Part shown: in pieces, positions 14,301-22,540 of the stretch
How positions within the stretch are numbered: position 1 is the first letter of the stretch
Layout: each line of letters starts with the position of its first letter
Assembly (NCBI GenBank): GCA_900771005.1
Contig: CAAGMI010000308.1
Span: 1 to 27,333 of the forward strand
Source of the DNA: Rikenellaceae bacterium
GTDB taxonomy: Bacteria; Bacteroidota; Bacteroidia; Bacteroidales; UBA932
Length of the DNA stretch: 27,333 nt
Direction: 5' to 3'
Position numbers and translations under genes: made by a program
The notes under the pieces: generated by a model
What the model was told of the DNA's origin: nothing
Seen by the model: the letters and a program-made list of their open reading frames with translations, nothing else
The model's database searches: none

Positions 14301-16106
14301 ATGCAAGACATCAGAAACATTGCTATCATCGCTCACGTTGACCATGGCAAGACGACATTGGTCGACAGGATGATTTATCAGGCCAACCTCGTCCGTCAAC
14401 CGGAGAATCTCGGCCAGCTCATTATGGACAACAACGAACTCGAGCGCGAGCGTGGTATCACCATTCTGGCCAAGAATGTGTCCGTTATCTATAAAGGAGT
14501 GAAAATCAATATCATAGATACTCCGGGCCATAGCGATTTCGGAGGAGAGGTGGAGAGAGTGCTCAATATGGCTGACGGCGTGCTTCTGCTTGTGGATGCG
14601 TTTGAAGGCTGTATGCCACAGACGCGTTTCGTGCTTCAGAAAGCCATCCAGATGGGCAAGAAGCCTATCGTTGTCATCAACAAGGTGGATAAGCCGAACT
14701 GCAGGCCTGACGAAGTGCAGGAGGAGGTCTTTGACCTGATGTTCAATCTGAACGCCAACGAGGACCAGCTTGATTTCAAGACAGTGTTCGGATCCGCAAA
14801 GCAGGGTTGGATGTCATTGGACTGGGAAAAGCCTACAGACAATATCACGCCGCTTCTTGATACCATTCTTGAAGTGATTCCTGCTCCACAGCAGGTGGAA
14901 GGCACGCCACAGATGCTCATTTCGTCTCTCGAGTATTCTCCATATGTGGGACGTATCGCAGTGGGAAGAATAACGCGCGGCTCCCTCAAGTCAGGAGGCA
15001 ATATCAGTCTTTGCAAAAGGTATGATATAGTACAGAAACAGAAGATCAAGCAGCTTATGGTATTCGAAGGCCTGGGAAAGGCCAACGTGGATGAGGTATG
15101 CTGCGGAGATATATGCGCTGTAGTCGGAATCGACGGATTCGAGATCGGGGACACTATCGCTGACTTCGATAATCCTGAAGCCCTGCCTCCTATTGCCATT
15201 GATGAGCCTACTATGAGTATGCTCTTCACGATAAACAATTCTCCGTTCTTTGGAAAAGACGGCAAATATGTCACTTCAAGACACCTTAAAGAGCGCCTTG
15301 ACAAGGAGTTGGAGAAGAACCTTGCCTTGCGCGTCAAGCCGGGCCTGACGGCCGATTCTTTCGTTGTTTATGGGCGAGGTGTGCTTCATCTCTCTGTTCT
15401 TATCGAAACCATGAGACGTGAAGGGTTTGAGCTGCAGGTAGGACAGCCAAAAGTACTTGACAAGACAATCAACGGGCAGAGGTGCGAGCCTATCGAGGAA
15501 CTCTCAATCGAGGTTCCGGAAGAGTTCGTAGGCGCTGCAATAGAGATCAGTACACGCCGCAAGGGTGCCCTTATACATATGGAACCACGCGGGGACCGTA
15601 CTCTTCTCGAATTCGAGATACCTACGCGCGGGCTGATGGGTTTGAGAAGCAATCTTCTTACCGCATCTCAGGGAGAAGCCATAGTCGCTCACAGGTTCAA
15701 GGAATATCAGCCATACAAAGGGGAGATCGAACACCGGAGCAACGGATCCCTTGTCTCACTTGAGACAGGACAGTCCATTGCCTACTCCATGAACAAACTT
15801 CTCGACAGGGGCCGTTTCTTCGTGGATCCGGGTGAGGATATCTACCTTGGACAGGTTGTCGGAGAACATACCAGGGAGAGGGATCTCAACATCAACATCT
15901 GCAAGACAAAGAAGCTTACCAATGTGCGTGCTGCCGGATCGGATGAAAAGATTGTGCTCCCTCCTGCAATAAAGTTCTCTCTCGAGGAGGCTTTGGAATA
16001 TATACAGGATGATGAGCTTGTGGAAGTTACGCCTCATTTCATGAGAATACGTAAAATATTGCTCGATCCTCTTGCGCGTAAAAGAAATAGCGACAACGAG
16101 GATTGA
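14301..16106 (+). CDS. typA: Ribosome-binding GTPase TypA/BipA
   Basis: The 601-residue translational GTPase has G1 AHVDHGKTTL (from about residue 11), switch I RERGITILAKN, G3 DTPGHSDF, G4 NKVDKPNCR and G5 SAKQGW. EF-G-like domains III and V follow, then the TypA-specific C-terminal domain (EHTRERDLNINICKTKKLTN). It binds 70S ribosomes and aids 50S assembly and growth at low temperature or under stress. No separate promoter was found, so it may be read from the tRNA-Leu promoter. Its stop overlaps the region where the DUF177 gene begins. Confidence 0.97.
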   Translation: MQDIRNIAIIAHVDHGKTTLVDRMIYQANLVRQPENLGQLIMDNNELERERGITILAKNVSVIYKGVKINIIDTPGHSDFGGEVERVLNMADGVLLLVDAFEGCMPQTRFVLQKAIQMGKKPIVVINKVDKPNCRPDEVQEEVFDLMFNLNANEDQLDFKTVFGSAKQGWMSLDWEKPTDNITPLLDTILEVIPAPQQVEGTPQMLISSLEYSPYVGRIAVGRITRGSLKSGGNISLCKRYDIVQKQKIKQLMVFEGLGKANVDEVCCGDICAVVGIDGFEIGDTIADFDNPEALPPIAIDEPTMSMLFTINNSPFFGKDGKYVTSRHLKERLDKELEKNLALRVKPGLTADSFVVYGRGVLHLSVLIETMRREGFELQVGQPKVLDKTINGQRCEPIEELSIEVPEEFVGAAIEISTRRKGALIHMEPRGDRTLLEFEIPTRGLMGLRSNLLTASQGEAIVAHRFKEYQPYKGEIEHRSNGSLVSLETGQSIAYSMNKLLDRGRFFVDPGEDIYLGQVVGEHTRERDLNINICKTKKLTNVRAAGSDEKIVLPPAIKFSLEEALEYIQDDELVEVTPHFMRIRKILLDPLARKRNSDNED

Positions 16107-16132
16107 TAATACCGAAAAAATTGTTACCTTTG
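16103..16132 (+). promoter_or_regulatory. Candidate promoter at the typA stop
   Basis: TTG at 16103-16105, in the typA stop region, lies 19 bp before a perfect -7 box TACCTTTG (16125-16132). The predicted start is about 16138. The box also contains the likeliest start codon of the DUF177 gene, so this promoter would rather serve rpmF or a shorter DUF177 product. Confidence 0.5.
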
Positions 16133-16516
16133 CAACCCTTTACTATACCAGTTAATGGTCTGAAGGCCGGCAGAAACCATTTTGAATGGCATGCTGACGG
16201 AGAGTTCTTTGGTATATTCGAGAATTCAGAAATAAAAGACGCCGATCTTGATGTAGATGTGGATGTCGATTATGATGATTTCTCAATCGACGTGAGTTGC
16301 AGAGTGTCCGGTACCGTGGTTGTGGCTTGTGACAGATGTCTTGAAGACCTCACCTTGCCTGTTGATACAGAGTTTGAGGATGATGACTTCGATGACGCGG
16401 ATGTAGTGGACCTGAGACAGGACATATATGATTATGTCTGCATCTCATTGCCGATGGTCCGCACTCATCCGGAAGGGGAGTGCAACCCGGAGACAACGAA
16501 ATATTTGAGCAAATAA
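16130..16516 (+). CDS. DUF177 (YceD) family protein, start uncertain
   Basis: This protein of about 128 residues has the DUF177 core: CDRCLEDL, an acidic segment, DIYDYVCISLPMVRTHPEGECNP. The family precedes rpmF in most bacteria and is linked to 23S rRNA/ribosome synthesis; here too rpmF follows 18 bases later. There is no ATG or GTG start. Candidates are TTG at 16130 (giving MQPFTIPVNGLKAG, best matching where relatives begin), TTG at 16121, and TTG at 16103, which overlaps the typA stop as TTGA. An acidic stretch (DADLDVDVDVDYDD) is repetitive. I start it at 16130 by analogy, with low certainty. The reading frame and family are firm. Confidence 0.85.
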   Translation: MQPFTIPVNGLKAGRNHFEWHADGEFFGIFENSEIKDADLDVDVDVDYDDFSIDVSCRVSGTVVVACDRCLEDLTLPVDTEFEDDDFDDADVVDLRQDIYDYVCISLPMVRTHPEGECNPETTKYLSK

Positions 16517-16534
16517 ATATTAAAATAAGTTAAT

Positions 16535-16717
16535 ATGGCACATCCGAAACACAAACTTTCAAAGCAGCGCAGAGACAAGCGTCGTACACACGACTTCGCA
16601 CCTGTCCCTACCCTTGCAACATGCCCTAACTGCGGAGCAACTGTGATGTATCACAGAGTATGCCCTGAGTGCGGTTATTACAGAGGACGTCAGATCATCG
16701 TCAAGAACGCTGAGTAA
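16535..16717 (+). CDS. rpmF: Ribosomal protein bL32
   Basis: The 60-residue protein starts MAHPKHKLSKQRRDKRRTH. It has a zinc ribbon CPNCG...CPECGYYRGR with both CxxC pairs, so it is the C+ zinc-binding form of bL32. It follows the DUF177 gene, its usual partner in bacteria, and is followed 18 bases later by tRNA-Arg. Confidence 0.97.
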   Translation: MAHPKHKLSKQRRDKRRTHDFAPVPTLATCPNCGATVMYHRVCPECGYYRGRQIIVKNAE

Positions 16718-16735
16718 GTGTCCTGGAATCCATCC

Positions 16736-16807
16736 GGTTCCGTAGTTCAACGGATAGAATGGAGGTTTCCTAAACCTTAGATGGCAGTTCGATTCTGCCC
16801 GGGACTA
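16736..16807 (+). tRNA. tRNA-Arg (anticodon CCT)
   Basis: The acceptor stem pairs GGTTCCG with CGGGACT, with G-U pairs at two positions. U8-A9, the D-stem GTTC/GAAT and the anticodon stem GAGGT/ACCTT follow, with loop TTCCTAA and anticodon CCT at 16769-16771. The T arm is GGCAG/CTGCC with loop TTCGATT. CCA is not encoded; discriminator A is followed by CAA. Confidence 0.95.
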
Positions 16808-16809
16808 CA

Positions 16810-16839
16810 AAAGCCTGAAGCTGTTGCTTCGGGCTTTTT
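16810..16839 (+). terminator. Rho-independent terminator after tRNA-Arg
   Basis: AAAGCCTGAAGC (16810-16821) pairs with GCTTCGGGCTTT (16826-16837) as a 12-bp stem with one T-G pair and a TGTT loop. A T5 tract (16835-16839) follows. Confidence 0.92.
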
Positions 16840-16932
16840 GTAGTTAAAATTGAATCGTGTGAACACAAAACGGCTTTCTTGTTCATATTACATTATTTTC
16901 AGGCATCCATGAACAGAAATATTGGTTTTTGA

Positions 16933-17859
16933 TCACGGATATGATGGAAATAGTGCCGAAACCACCGACATATCAAGTTTGAGAAGTCTGCAAATCTGTT
17001 TGTTGCCAGCGTTGTAATCGAAATGAAGTTCCCTGGCCAACTCAATTTTTGCTTCCTTGGGAAGGACGGCAATAGACGGGCACGAAAATTTTCTTGAGCA
17101 CAGCGCTCTGATGTGAGAATAAAGGTCTTCATCCGTGTAAAAGATACTTTCGCCTATGGATTTGGCAATTTCTTTAGAGGTCTCAATGTTTCTGGAAATA
17201 CTCTGAAAATAGTGTCTGCTGTTGCGAAAAAACGACTCCGCCTCATTGACTTTGCAAAAGCACATCGGCGAAATATACCCGTCGAGTGATACAGCACCGG
17301 TGATACCATCAAGCTTGGCGCTACGGAATAGTAATCGCCTTTCCCTGATGGTAGTTCCAAGTCCACATTGTGCATATCTGAGTTTGGCTTCTCTGTTGAA
17401 GAAAAATCTATTGGCTCCCCACCTATATGAAAAGACATTCTCATCAGGACCTATGACAGCTCCGTTTCTGTTAATATATGCAATGACATTTCGCAGATTA
17501 TCCAAATCGCTGATCTCAAATATCTTGAACACCAGATGCCTGATGTCATGCTGTGATGCAGCTAAGAATGGATGGGAACTCAGTCTCGCAGTGAGGGTAT
17601 GAATAAAGTCATCAACCAGGTTTTTGTCTCCTGATACCGCAAAATGAAAATGGTTTGCCATTATCTCGAAGGTGAAGATTCTGACATCGTGGAACAGGAA
17701 AGCAGCAAAGGCCACGATATTCATCGCTGCCTTGAACTCTTCCTCATTGTGAAACAATACAGGATGATTCTCCTGTGAACAGACGTGGAAATAGTTTCCC
17801 GCTTCCAGAAAACGGCGCTGGCACAAACTCTCCAGCCTCGCAAATTCACTCTTCTCCAT
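16933..17859 (-). CDS. IS200/REP-type HUH transposase-like protein (RAYT-like)
   Basis: The protein is about 308 residues. It has the HUH metal motif H70-F-H72 in MANHFHF and a candidate nucleophile Y128 in AYINRNGAV, the arrangement of the Y1 transposase (Transposase_17) and REP-associated tyrosine transposase families, which cut single-stranded DNA. A C-terminal extension of about 150 residues ends in a helix-turn-helix-like stretch (GNKQICRLLKLDMSVVSALF). I use ATG at 17859 (MEKSEFARL); an in-frame TTG lies at 17877. No flanking IS200 ends or second gene are seen, so it is probably a resident single-copy gene. A nested palindrome lies about 20 bp upstream. Its AT-rich surroundings separate the housekeeping block from the surface locus. 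Confidence 0.8.
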   Translation of the reverse strand: MEKSEFARLESLCQRRFLEAGNYFHVCSQENHPVLFHNEEEFKAAMNIVAFAAFLFHDVRIFTFEIMANHFHFAVSGDKNLVDDFIHTLTARLSSHPFLAASQHDIRHLVFKIFEISDLDNLRNVIAYINRNGAVIGPDENVFSYRWGANRFFFNREAKLRYAQCGLGTTIRERRLLFRSAKLDGITGAVSLDGYISPMCFCKVNEAESFFRNSRHYFQSISRNIETSKEIAKSIGESIFYTDEDLYSHIRALCSRKFSCPSIAVLPKEAKIELARELHFDYNAGNKQICRLLKLDMSVVSALFPSYP

Positions 17860-17878
17860 AGCCGTACCAATTTTCAAA

Positions 17879-17916
17879 AATCAGCGTACATTATCTGTTT
17901 GGACAGGACACTGATT
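17879..17916. repeat. Nested palindrome upstream of the HUH gene
   Basis: AATCAG (17879-17884) and CTGATT (17911-17916) are inverted repeats, extended to 9 bp with one mismatch. They enclose CTGT (17895-17898) and ACAG (17903-17906) around a TTGG loop. REP-like palindromes are the known substrates of REP-associated transposases, but only this one candidate is visible here. Confidence 0.35.
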
Positions 17917-17984
17917 AAGGTTCTCAACGAATATAACCAAATTTTTCAATACTTATCATATTGTCATCCTTACTGTTTTAAACG

Positions 17985-18015
17985 AAAAAGCCCCGGAGTT
18001 CAACTCCGAGGCTTT
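17985..18015 (-). terminator. Terminator of the OmpA-family gene
   Basis: AAAGCC/GGCTTT and CGGAGT/ACTCCG stems with one mismatch and a TCA loop span 17987-18015. On the minus strand the hairpin is followed by a T tract (A5 at 17985-17989). It lies 26 bases after the ompA-like stop codon. Confidence 0.88.
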
Positions 18016-18040
18016 CTGAAACATATGTTATTGTCTCAAA

Positions 18041-19216
18041 TTACTTTGTAACGCAGACTGCAACACGGTTCTGTGAAGGAGTGTCAGATACTTTCTGAGT
18101 GTCACCAACATAGTTTACAGAGATGCGGTCAGCTGCGATGCCAGCCTTCTCAATAGCCTTAGCTACGTTCTCAGCACGCTTCTGAGAGAGCTTCATGTTG
18201 AGCTCAGGATAACCTGTGTTCTTATCAGCGTAACCGGTTACACTTACAACAGCCTCAGGATACTGATTCATGATATCAACGATATTCTGAACCTTCTGTG
18301 TCTCTGAAGGGCGGATGTTTGTCTTGCCGATGACGAAGAGAACGTTCTCCTCAATGTGACGAGCTGCTGCGCGCTCAGCTGCTGCCTTCTCAGCTGCTGC
18401 CTTCTCGGCTGCTGCCTTCTCAGCTGCTGCCTTTGCTGCTGCTGCCTCTGCTGCTGCCTTGTCTGCTGCTGCTTTCTCAGCTGCTGCACGCTCTGCTGCG
18501 AGACGGTCTGCCTCTGCCTTAGCTGCTGCTGCGGCTGCTGCTGCCTCTGCTGCTGCGATCTTGTTAGCCTGACCGAATGTGAACTTGAGTCCTACGAGAG
18601 CACCAAGATTGTAGTCAAGGTCAAGAGCCTTAGCGTCATAGTTCTTCTTTGAGTTGAACTTGTCTGTATACATATTGTCAACGAGCTCGATTGCGATCTT
18701 CACTGCGTTGTTGATGCGGATGTCAACACCTGCACCTACGCGGCCTGTGAATGAAGCTGCTGTCTTGTCCCAGAGATACTCTGTAGGATAAGCTGCCTGC
18801 CTGAAAAGATTAACAGCTTCAGCATTGTTGAAACGTACGTTAGCGCCGATACCTGCGAAGATATATGGGCTGAAAAGACGTGTTGACTTGTAGTTGAACA
18901 TATTGCAGATGTCAAATACACCGTCGAAATCCAACTGAGCGTAGTTGAACTTGTAAGGCTGAACTGCTGTAGAGATGATAGCACCCTTTGACTGGAATCC
19001 GTCAATCTCACCACGAAGGGTGAACCAAGGGTTGAACTGATAGCCTGCATTTACTCCGAAGATAGGTGAAAGAAGCTGATTTACAGGAGCTTCACCTGCA
19101 GAGTAAATAACACCACCCTTAATGCCGAACTGCCAGCCAGGGTAGAATGTCTCCTGTGCGTTTACGCTTGTAGCAAGCACAAAAAGAGACGAAATGATCA
19201 ATAAAGCTTTTCTCAT
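18041..19216 (-). CDS. OmpA-family outer-membrane protein with Ala-rich linker
   Basis: The 391-residue protein has a signal peptide (1-20, ending SVNA before Q). An OmpA-like N-terminal beta-barrel covers about 22-215. A helical, very Ala-rich linker with repeated AEKAA units covers about 219-288. The C-terminal OmpA peptidoglycan-binding domain (about 291-391) has diaminopimelate-contact residues D331 (GYADKNTG) and R347 (LSQKRAENV). It should tether the outer membrane to the cell wall. The linker is the oddity: a proposed periplasm-spanning helix made of near-identical 15-bp DNA units. It has its own promoter upstream and a strong terminator downstream. Confidence 0.93.
   Translation of the reverse strand: MRKALLIISSLFVLATSVNAQETFYPGWQFGIKGGVIYSAGEAPVNQLLSPIFGVNAGYQFNPWFTLRGEIDGFQSKGAIISTAVQPYKFNYAQLDFDGVFDICNMFNYKSTRLFSPYIFAGIGANVRFNNAEAVNLFRQAAYPTEYLWDKTAASFTGRVGAGVDIRINNAVKIAIELVDNMYTDKFNSKKNYDAKALDLDYNLGALVGLKFTFGQANKIAAAEAAAAAAAAKAEADRLAAERAAAEKAAADKAAAEAAAAKAAAEKAAAEKAAAEKAAAERAAARHIEENVLFVIGKTNIRPSETQKVQNIVDIMNQYPEAVVSVTGYADKNTGYPELNMKLSQKRAENVAKAIEKAGIAADRISVNYVGDTQKVSDTPSQNRVAVCVTK
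18353..18562 (-). repeat. Tandem 15-bp coding repeats (Ala-Glu-Lys linker)
   Basis: The plus strand shows recurring units of CAGCTGCTGCCTTCT and variants with TTTG, TCTG or GTCTG, encoding AEKAA, AAAEA, ADKAA and AERAA. Several units are nearly identical at DNA level, which invites slippage. The repeat stays in frame throughout. Confidence 0.85.
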
Positions 19217-19254
19217 AATTATGAATTTGTATTAATAAATAATCTAATATCGTG

Positions 19255-19285
19255 CAATATTACGCAATTATTATCACTTATCCAA
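19255..19285 (-). promoter_or_regulatory. Promoter of the OmpA-family gene
   Basis: On the minus strand a TTG box (complement of 19283-19285) lies 20 bp before TAATATTG (complement of 19255-19262), a one-mismatch -7 box. The predicted start is about 19249, giving a leader of about 33 bases. It sits in the 79-bp gap after the phosphatase gene, where no terminator was seen. Confidence 0.6.
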
Positions 19286-19295
19286 CTTATTTGGC

Positions 19296-22200
19296 TTAAT
19301 CTTGCCTTTCATACAGGTGAATACCGACTGTATTGCCGCTTCCTCCTATCTTGAAAATATTGCTGGCTGTCTTATAATAGATGTACTGATTCGCGTTATT
19401 GTTGTAGAAATAGAAGAAAAAGTTTTCTCCGACGGTCTTCTCAAGCGTGAATTCACATTTGGTGCTGGAGTAATATGTTCCGTTTGAGCTTTTGCTGTAA
19501 TCACAGGTGAGGTGCTTGCCGTCATTGAAAACGATGCTGTATTTGTTGTCGCTGCTGCCCTTGGTGATAGTGAACTCGTACCCCTCAAGGTCACCTGACT
19601 TGATTGTGCCCCCGCTGATGGTGGCGTTGACTGCAGTACCTGCAGTGGCTCCGGTGAATACCTTACCGGCATCCTCTGCGTCCACGAAAATGTATTTCTT
19701 GCCGCTGGTTATGCTTGTCACCTTCTTGTATTCTACACTTGTATCTACTGGCTTTGTCTTCGAGTAGAAATAAGTATCTGTACTAGGAACTCTTTCGCTT
19801 TTGCTCAAAGTAAAATCACTGCCGTCAAAGTAGAGATAATATTTCTTGTTGTTGACATTGGTGCCGGCATAAGTCCACACATAGCGTTTACTGCTTGCAC
19901 TGTCAAAGTTACCCAGAGAAAGGGTGTTTTCATTTTGTACTCGGCTCAGATAGCTTGTACCGTTTGAAAGAGTGTAATCTCCATAACCTGACTCTGCATA
20001 CCCGGAGGCAACCTTCCAAAGCAGAGATTCATCTTCTGTGATGGTAATCTCTCCGTCATTGTCAGTAACTGCTACACTTGAGAAACTTGTTTCTCCGGTC
20101 TTCTTCAAGGCGTGACCACCGGAGACGATAAGGTATTCCTGACCGTTCTTGATCTCATCAACCCTGTAGTAAGTTACAGTACTTGGAGTAGGCGGAACGT
20201 AGCCCTCCAGCATAGCGGCGCGGAAGGAGTCGATGAGTGAAGGATTTATCTTCAAATCGTTTACAGCATAGTTGTATACGGTTGTCGGGACTTTGTCCGG
20301 GTCAGAGCCGAAGTTTGTCCTGAAAGCTGCAATCTGTCCTGTACCCCTGACTCTTCCTCCATTCCACAAGATAGCCTTTGCGAATGATGAAAGCTCGTAA
20401 TCAATGTCGCTGTCCTTGAGCTGTACGCCAAGCAGACTTTCGAGAATCATACAGATATAACCTGTACGGTCTGCGCCATATGAGCAGTGGATATATACAG
20501 GTTTGTTATTGCTTACGTAAGTCAGAATGTCGGTAAGAGTCTTTCCGATCTTAGCATCGGTTTCCGCATTGCGGACTGCAATAGCATCGCCGTCAGCATA
20601 ATACTGATGGGAGATATTCACTCCCAGCGGATTCTTGCTTTCTCCACGGAGGTCAACGTCGAGTTTGATGCCCAATTCATCTTTCAGGACGGCCTTTTCC
20701 GTGCTGTTGAGGTTATCCATGTTGGACCCTCTGAAGATAAGTCCGTAGTTCAAAGTCTTTCCGTCGGCTGTCTTGATGCCGCCGAGGTCACGGCAGTTGC
20801 GTGCATGATTGGCGTCGAACGTGTTGCTTACCTTGATCATTCGGCGTGTGCCTGTGGTGCGGAAAGTGCTTGTGGTATTGTCTGTATTGTTGACCTGATA
20901 CGTATAGGTCTTTCCAGGGATGAGATTGAAGATGTCTACGGTTGAAGAACTTGTGAAGGTCTGTGTCTTGACAAGTGTGGAGTTTTCGTAAATATCAATC
21001 TTTGTCGCCTTGCCTTCCCAATTTAATGTCACTGGAGCCGGGATGTCATCCCCATTGTTGCTGCAATAATTATTAATTACTGATGTGCTGGTGTTGCAGT
21101 TGGTGTATCTGGCGCTTGCGTCTTCAAGGTATGAGTGTACCTTTGGCCTTTCGAGGAGGAATTCTGTTCCTGACGGAGTTGGAGGAACCGGAGTATAGGA
21201 GTCAGCCTCGTAGATAGCGATGTCATTTGTAGGTTCATCAATAGAGTTGGCATTCCAAGTGCCATTTGAATAACTCATAAAAAGAACATACTGCTCTTTC
21301 GAATTGATGTTGTAGAGGTCATTCCCTTCCTCATCAAGAGTCCAGGCTGAACGGTGCTCAGGTGTTGCCTGTACTTTCAGTTCATTGCTCTGCGTGATTC
21401 TGGTGAGGTACTTATTCGAATTGGTGAAGAAGAAATCACCGTGATCGTCAAATCCGCTTTGGGCGCTTGCCAACCACTCCACTGCATTCACGTCATTCTC
21501 AGGGATGCTGATTGTTGATCCGCTGATGAGTCCGCTGGTTGAATAAGCGGCTGTGCTGCCGTTTGCATTCTTCAGGGCCTGACCATTTGAGACAATGACA
21601 TAGGATTTGCCCGGGGTTATCTCATCAACCTTAGTATAGGTCTTGTACTCTGTAGTAGGGTCAATCTGGCCGTTGACGCTGAAATTGTGGTTTGCCGTGG
21701 TGGTCTTGCCTGCCTCAAACTGGAATTCGGAGGAGACGGTCTTGTGTGACACTACGCATTTGCCGCCACATATTGCAGTGACTCTGATATTGTAGTTCCC
21801 TTTACCCTTGTTCGGAAGGATGTTTGCGCTGAATTCAGCGGACTGTCCCGGCGCGATGCATTCTCCGTTGGATACGTAAAGGACAACGGTCTTGTAAGCA
21901 AGGATGAAAGGATTCCAGGTCAGTTGATTGGAAGTGATATCTGCAGTGAAAGCACCGGTGATATATGAAGGTGCTGTAAACTCAATCTTTGTAATTTTGA
22001 TCGGGGCACACTCTGTGTTCTTGACAGTGAACTTCACGTTGGCAAGGGCATGGTGCATCTGTATGTTGGGGGTGTCACCGTATCTTACATTCCTGGCGCT
22101 GCCGTACAACGGATCAACGTCCCCTATGAGGTGAGCTGTACTGTTGTTTCCGTTTTGGGTCTGGGAGGAAGGAACATCCAAAAGAACGGCCTTAGGGTCG

Positions 22201-22517
22201 AGATTGAGCAATGAATACGGGTAGAATGCATACCAGTCATTCCTCTCTCTCCCGAGGTCCTTAACGTTCCCTGAAAATGATGACCCTTCAGTCTGAGTGA
22301 AGCAGGATACACCGAGGCTCCTGGACCGGGTCGTATAGAATACGGTCATCCGGTCACCCTTCGCCCAGGTGGTCTTGACTCCCTGATTGATAGTCTTTGT
22401 AGTGGCAAGTTGTGCATTGATGGTCTGGACACCTTCAACCTGAATGGCATCCTCCATCTTCTCAGTACAAGATGCAAGCAGCGCAATGGCGCTCAATATG
22501 TATAATATTCTTTTCAT
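19296..22517 (-). CDS. Multidomain surface lipoprotein with tyrosine/dual-specificity phosphatase domain
   Basis: The 1073-residue protein has lipobox LLASC (C17). Residues of about 30-285 resemble the fimbrillin family (TTWAKGDRMTVFY, WYAFYPYS, ANVKFTV). Three related beta-rich modules follow the pattern VDEI...GK.Y.IVS.G.ALK: about 293-438, 783-918 and 929-1070. Between the first two lie a short fibronectin-like strand set (about 495-555) and a phosphatase domain (about 563-772) with NCRDLGG, LIFRGS, VDLRGES (possible acid D622) and the P-loop HCSYGADRTG (C678, R684). The P-loop is intact, so catalysis is plausible. The substrate is unknown and extracytoplasmic. It lies 23 bases after the Big_2 gene on the same strand. 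The duplicated modules may bind glycans or proteins; this is inference. Confidence 0.85.
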   Translation of the reverse strand: MKRILYILSAIALLASCTEKMEDAIQVEGVQTINAQLATTKTINQGVKTTWAKGDRMTVFYTTRSRSLGVSCFTQTEGSSFSGNVKDLGRERNDWYAFYPYSLLNLDPKAVLLDVPSSQTQNGNNSTAHLIGDVDPLYGSARNVRYGDTPNIQMHHALANVKFTVKNTECAPIKITKIEFTAPSYITGAFTADITSNQLTWNPFILAYKTVVLYVSNGECIAPGQSAEFSANILPNKGKGNYNIRVTAICGGKCVVSHKTVSSEFQFEAGKTTTANHNFSVNGQIDPTTEYKTYTKVDEITPGKSYVIVSNGQALKNANGSTAAYSTSGLISGSTISIPENDVNAVEWLASAQSGFDDHGDFFFTNSNKYLTRITQSNELKVQATPEHRSAWTLDEEGNDLYNINSKEQYVLFMSYSNGTWNANSIDEPTNDIAIYEADSYTPVPPTPSGTEFLLERPKVHSYLEDASARYTNCNTSTSVINNYCSNNGDDIPAPVTLNWEGKATKIDIYENSTLVKTQTFTSSSTVDIFNLIPGKTYTYQVNNTDNTTSTFRTTGTRRMIKVSNTFDANHARNCRDLGGIKTADGKTLNYGLIFRGSNMDNLNSTEKAVLKDELGIKLDVDLRGESKNPLGVNISHQYYADGDAIAVRNAETDAKIGKTLTDILTYVSNNKPVYIHCSYGADRTGYICMILESLLGVQLKDSDIDYELSSFAKAILWNGGRVRGTGQIAAFRTNFGSDPDKVPTTVYNYAVNDLKINPSLIDSFRAAMLEGYVPPTPSTVTYYRVDEIKNGQEYLIVSGGHALKKTGETSFSSVAVTDNDGEITITEDESLLWKVASGYAESGYGDYTLSNGTSYLSRVQNENTLSLGNFDSASSKRYVWTYAGTNVNNKKYYLYFDGSDFTLSKSERVPSTDTYFYSKTKPVDTSVEYKKVTSITSGKKYIFVDAEDAGKVFTGATAGTAVNATISGGTIKSGDLEGYEFTITKGSSDNKYSIVFNDGKHLTCDYSKSSNGTYYSSTKCEFTLEKTVGENFFFYFYNNNANQYIYYKTASNIFKIGGSGNTVGIHLYERQD

Positions 22518-22540
22518 ACCTGGATAATGTCAATTAAAGG

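Noticed and set aside
16840..16932. Inverted repeat TGTTCAT (16880-16886) and ATGAACA (16909-16915) after the HUH gene
   Set aside because: It is seven bases per arm with a 22-base loop, no T tract and no GTAG-type REP feature; it could be chance in AT-rich DNA.
17860..17905. Promoter for the HUH gene (GATTTTTG on the minus strand)
   Set aside because: It has one mismatch in the -7 box and no TTG at the expected distance, so support is too weak to list.
18353..18562. Possible CRISPR array or VNTR between genes
   Set aside because: The repeats are 15 bp without unique spacers and lie wholly within a reading frame, so they are a coding linker.
18356..18652. Cysteine-rich plus-strand frame opposite the OmpA linker
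   Set aside because: The Cys/Leu runs are only the reverse reading of the Ala-coding repeats.
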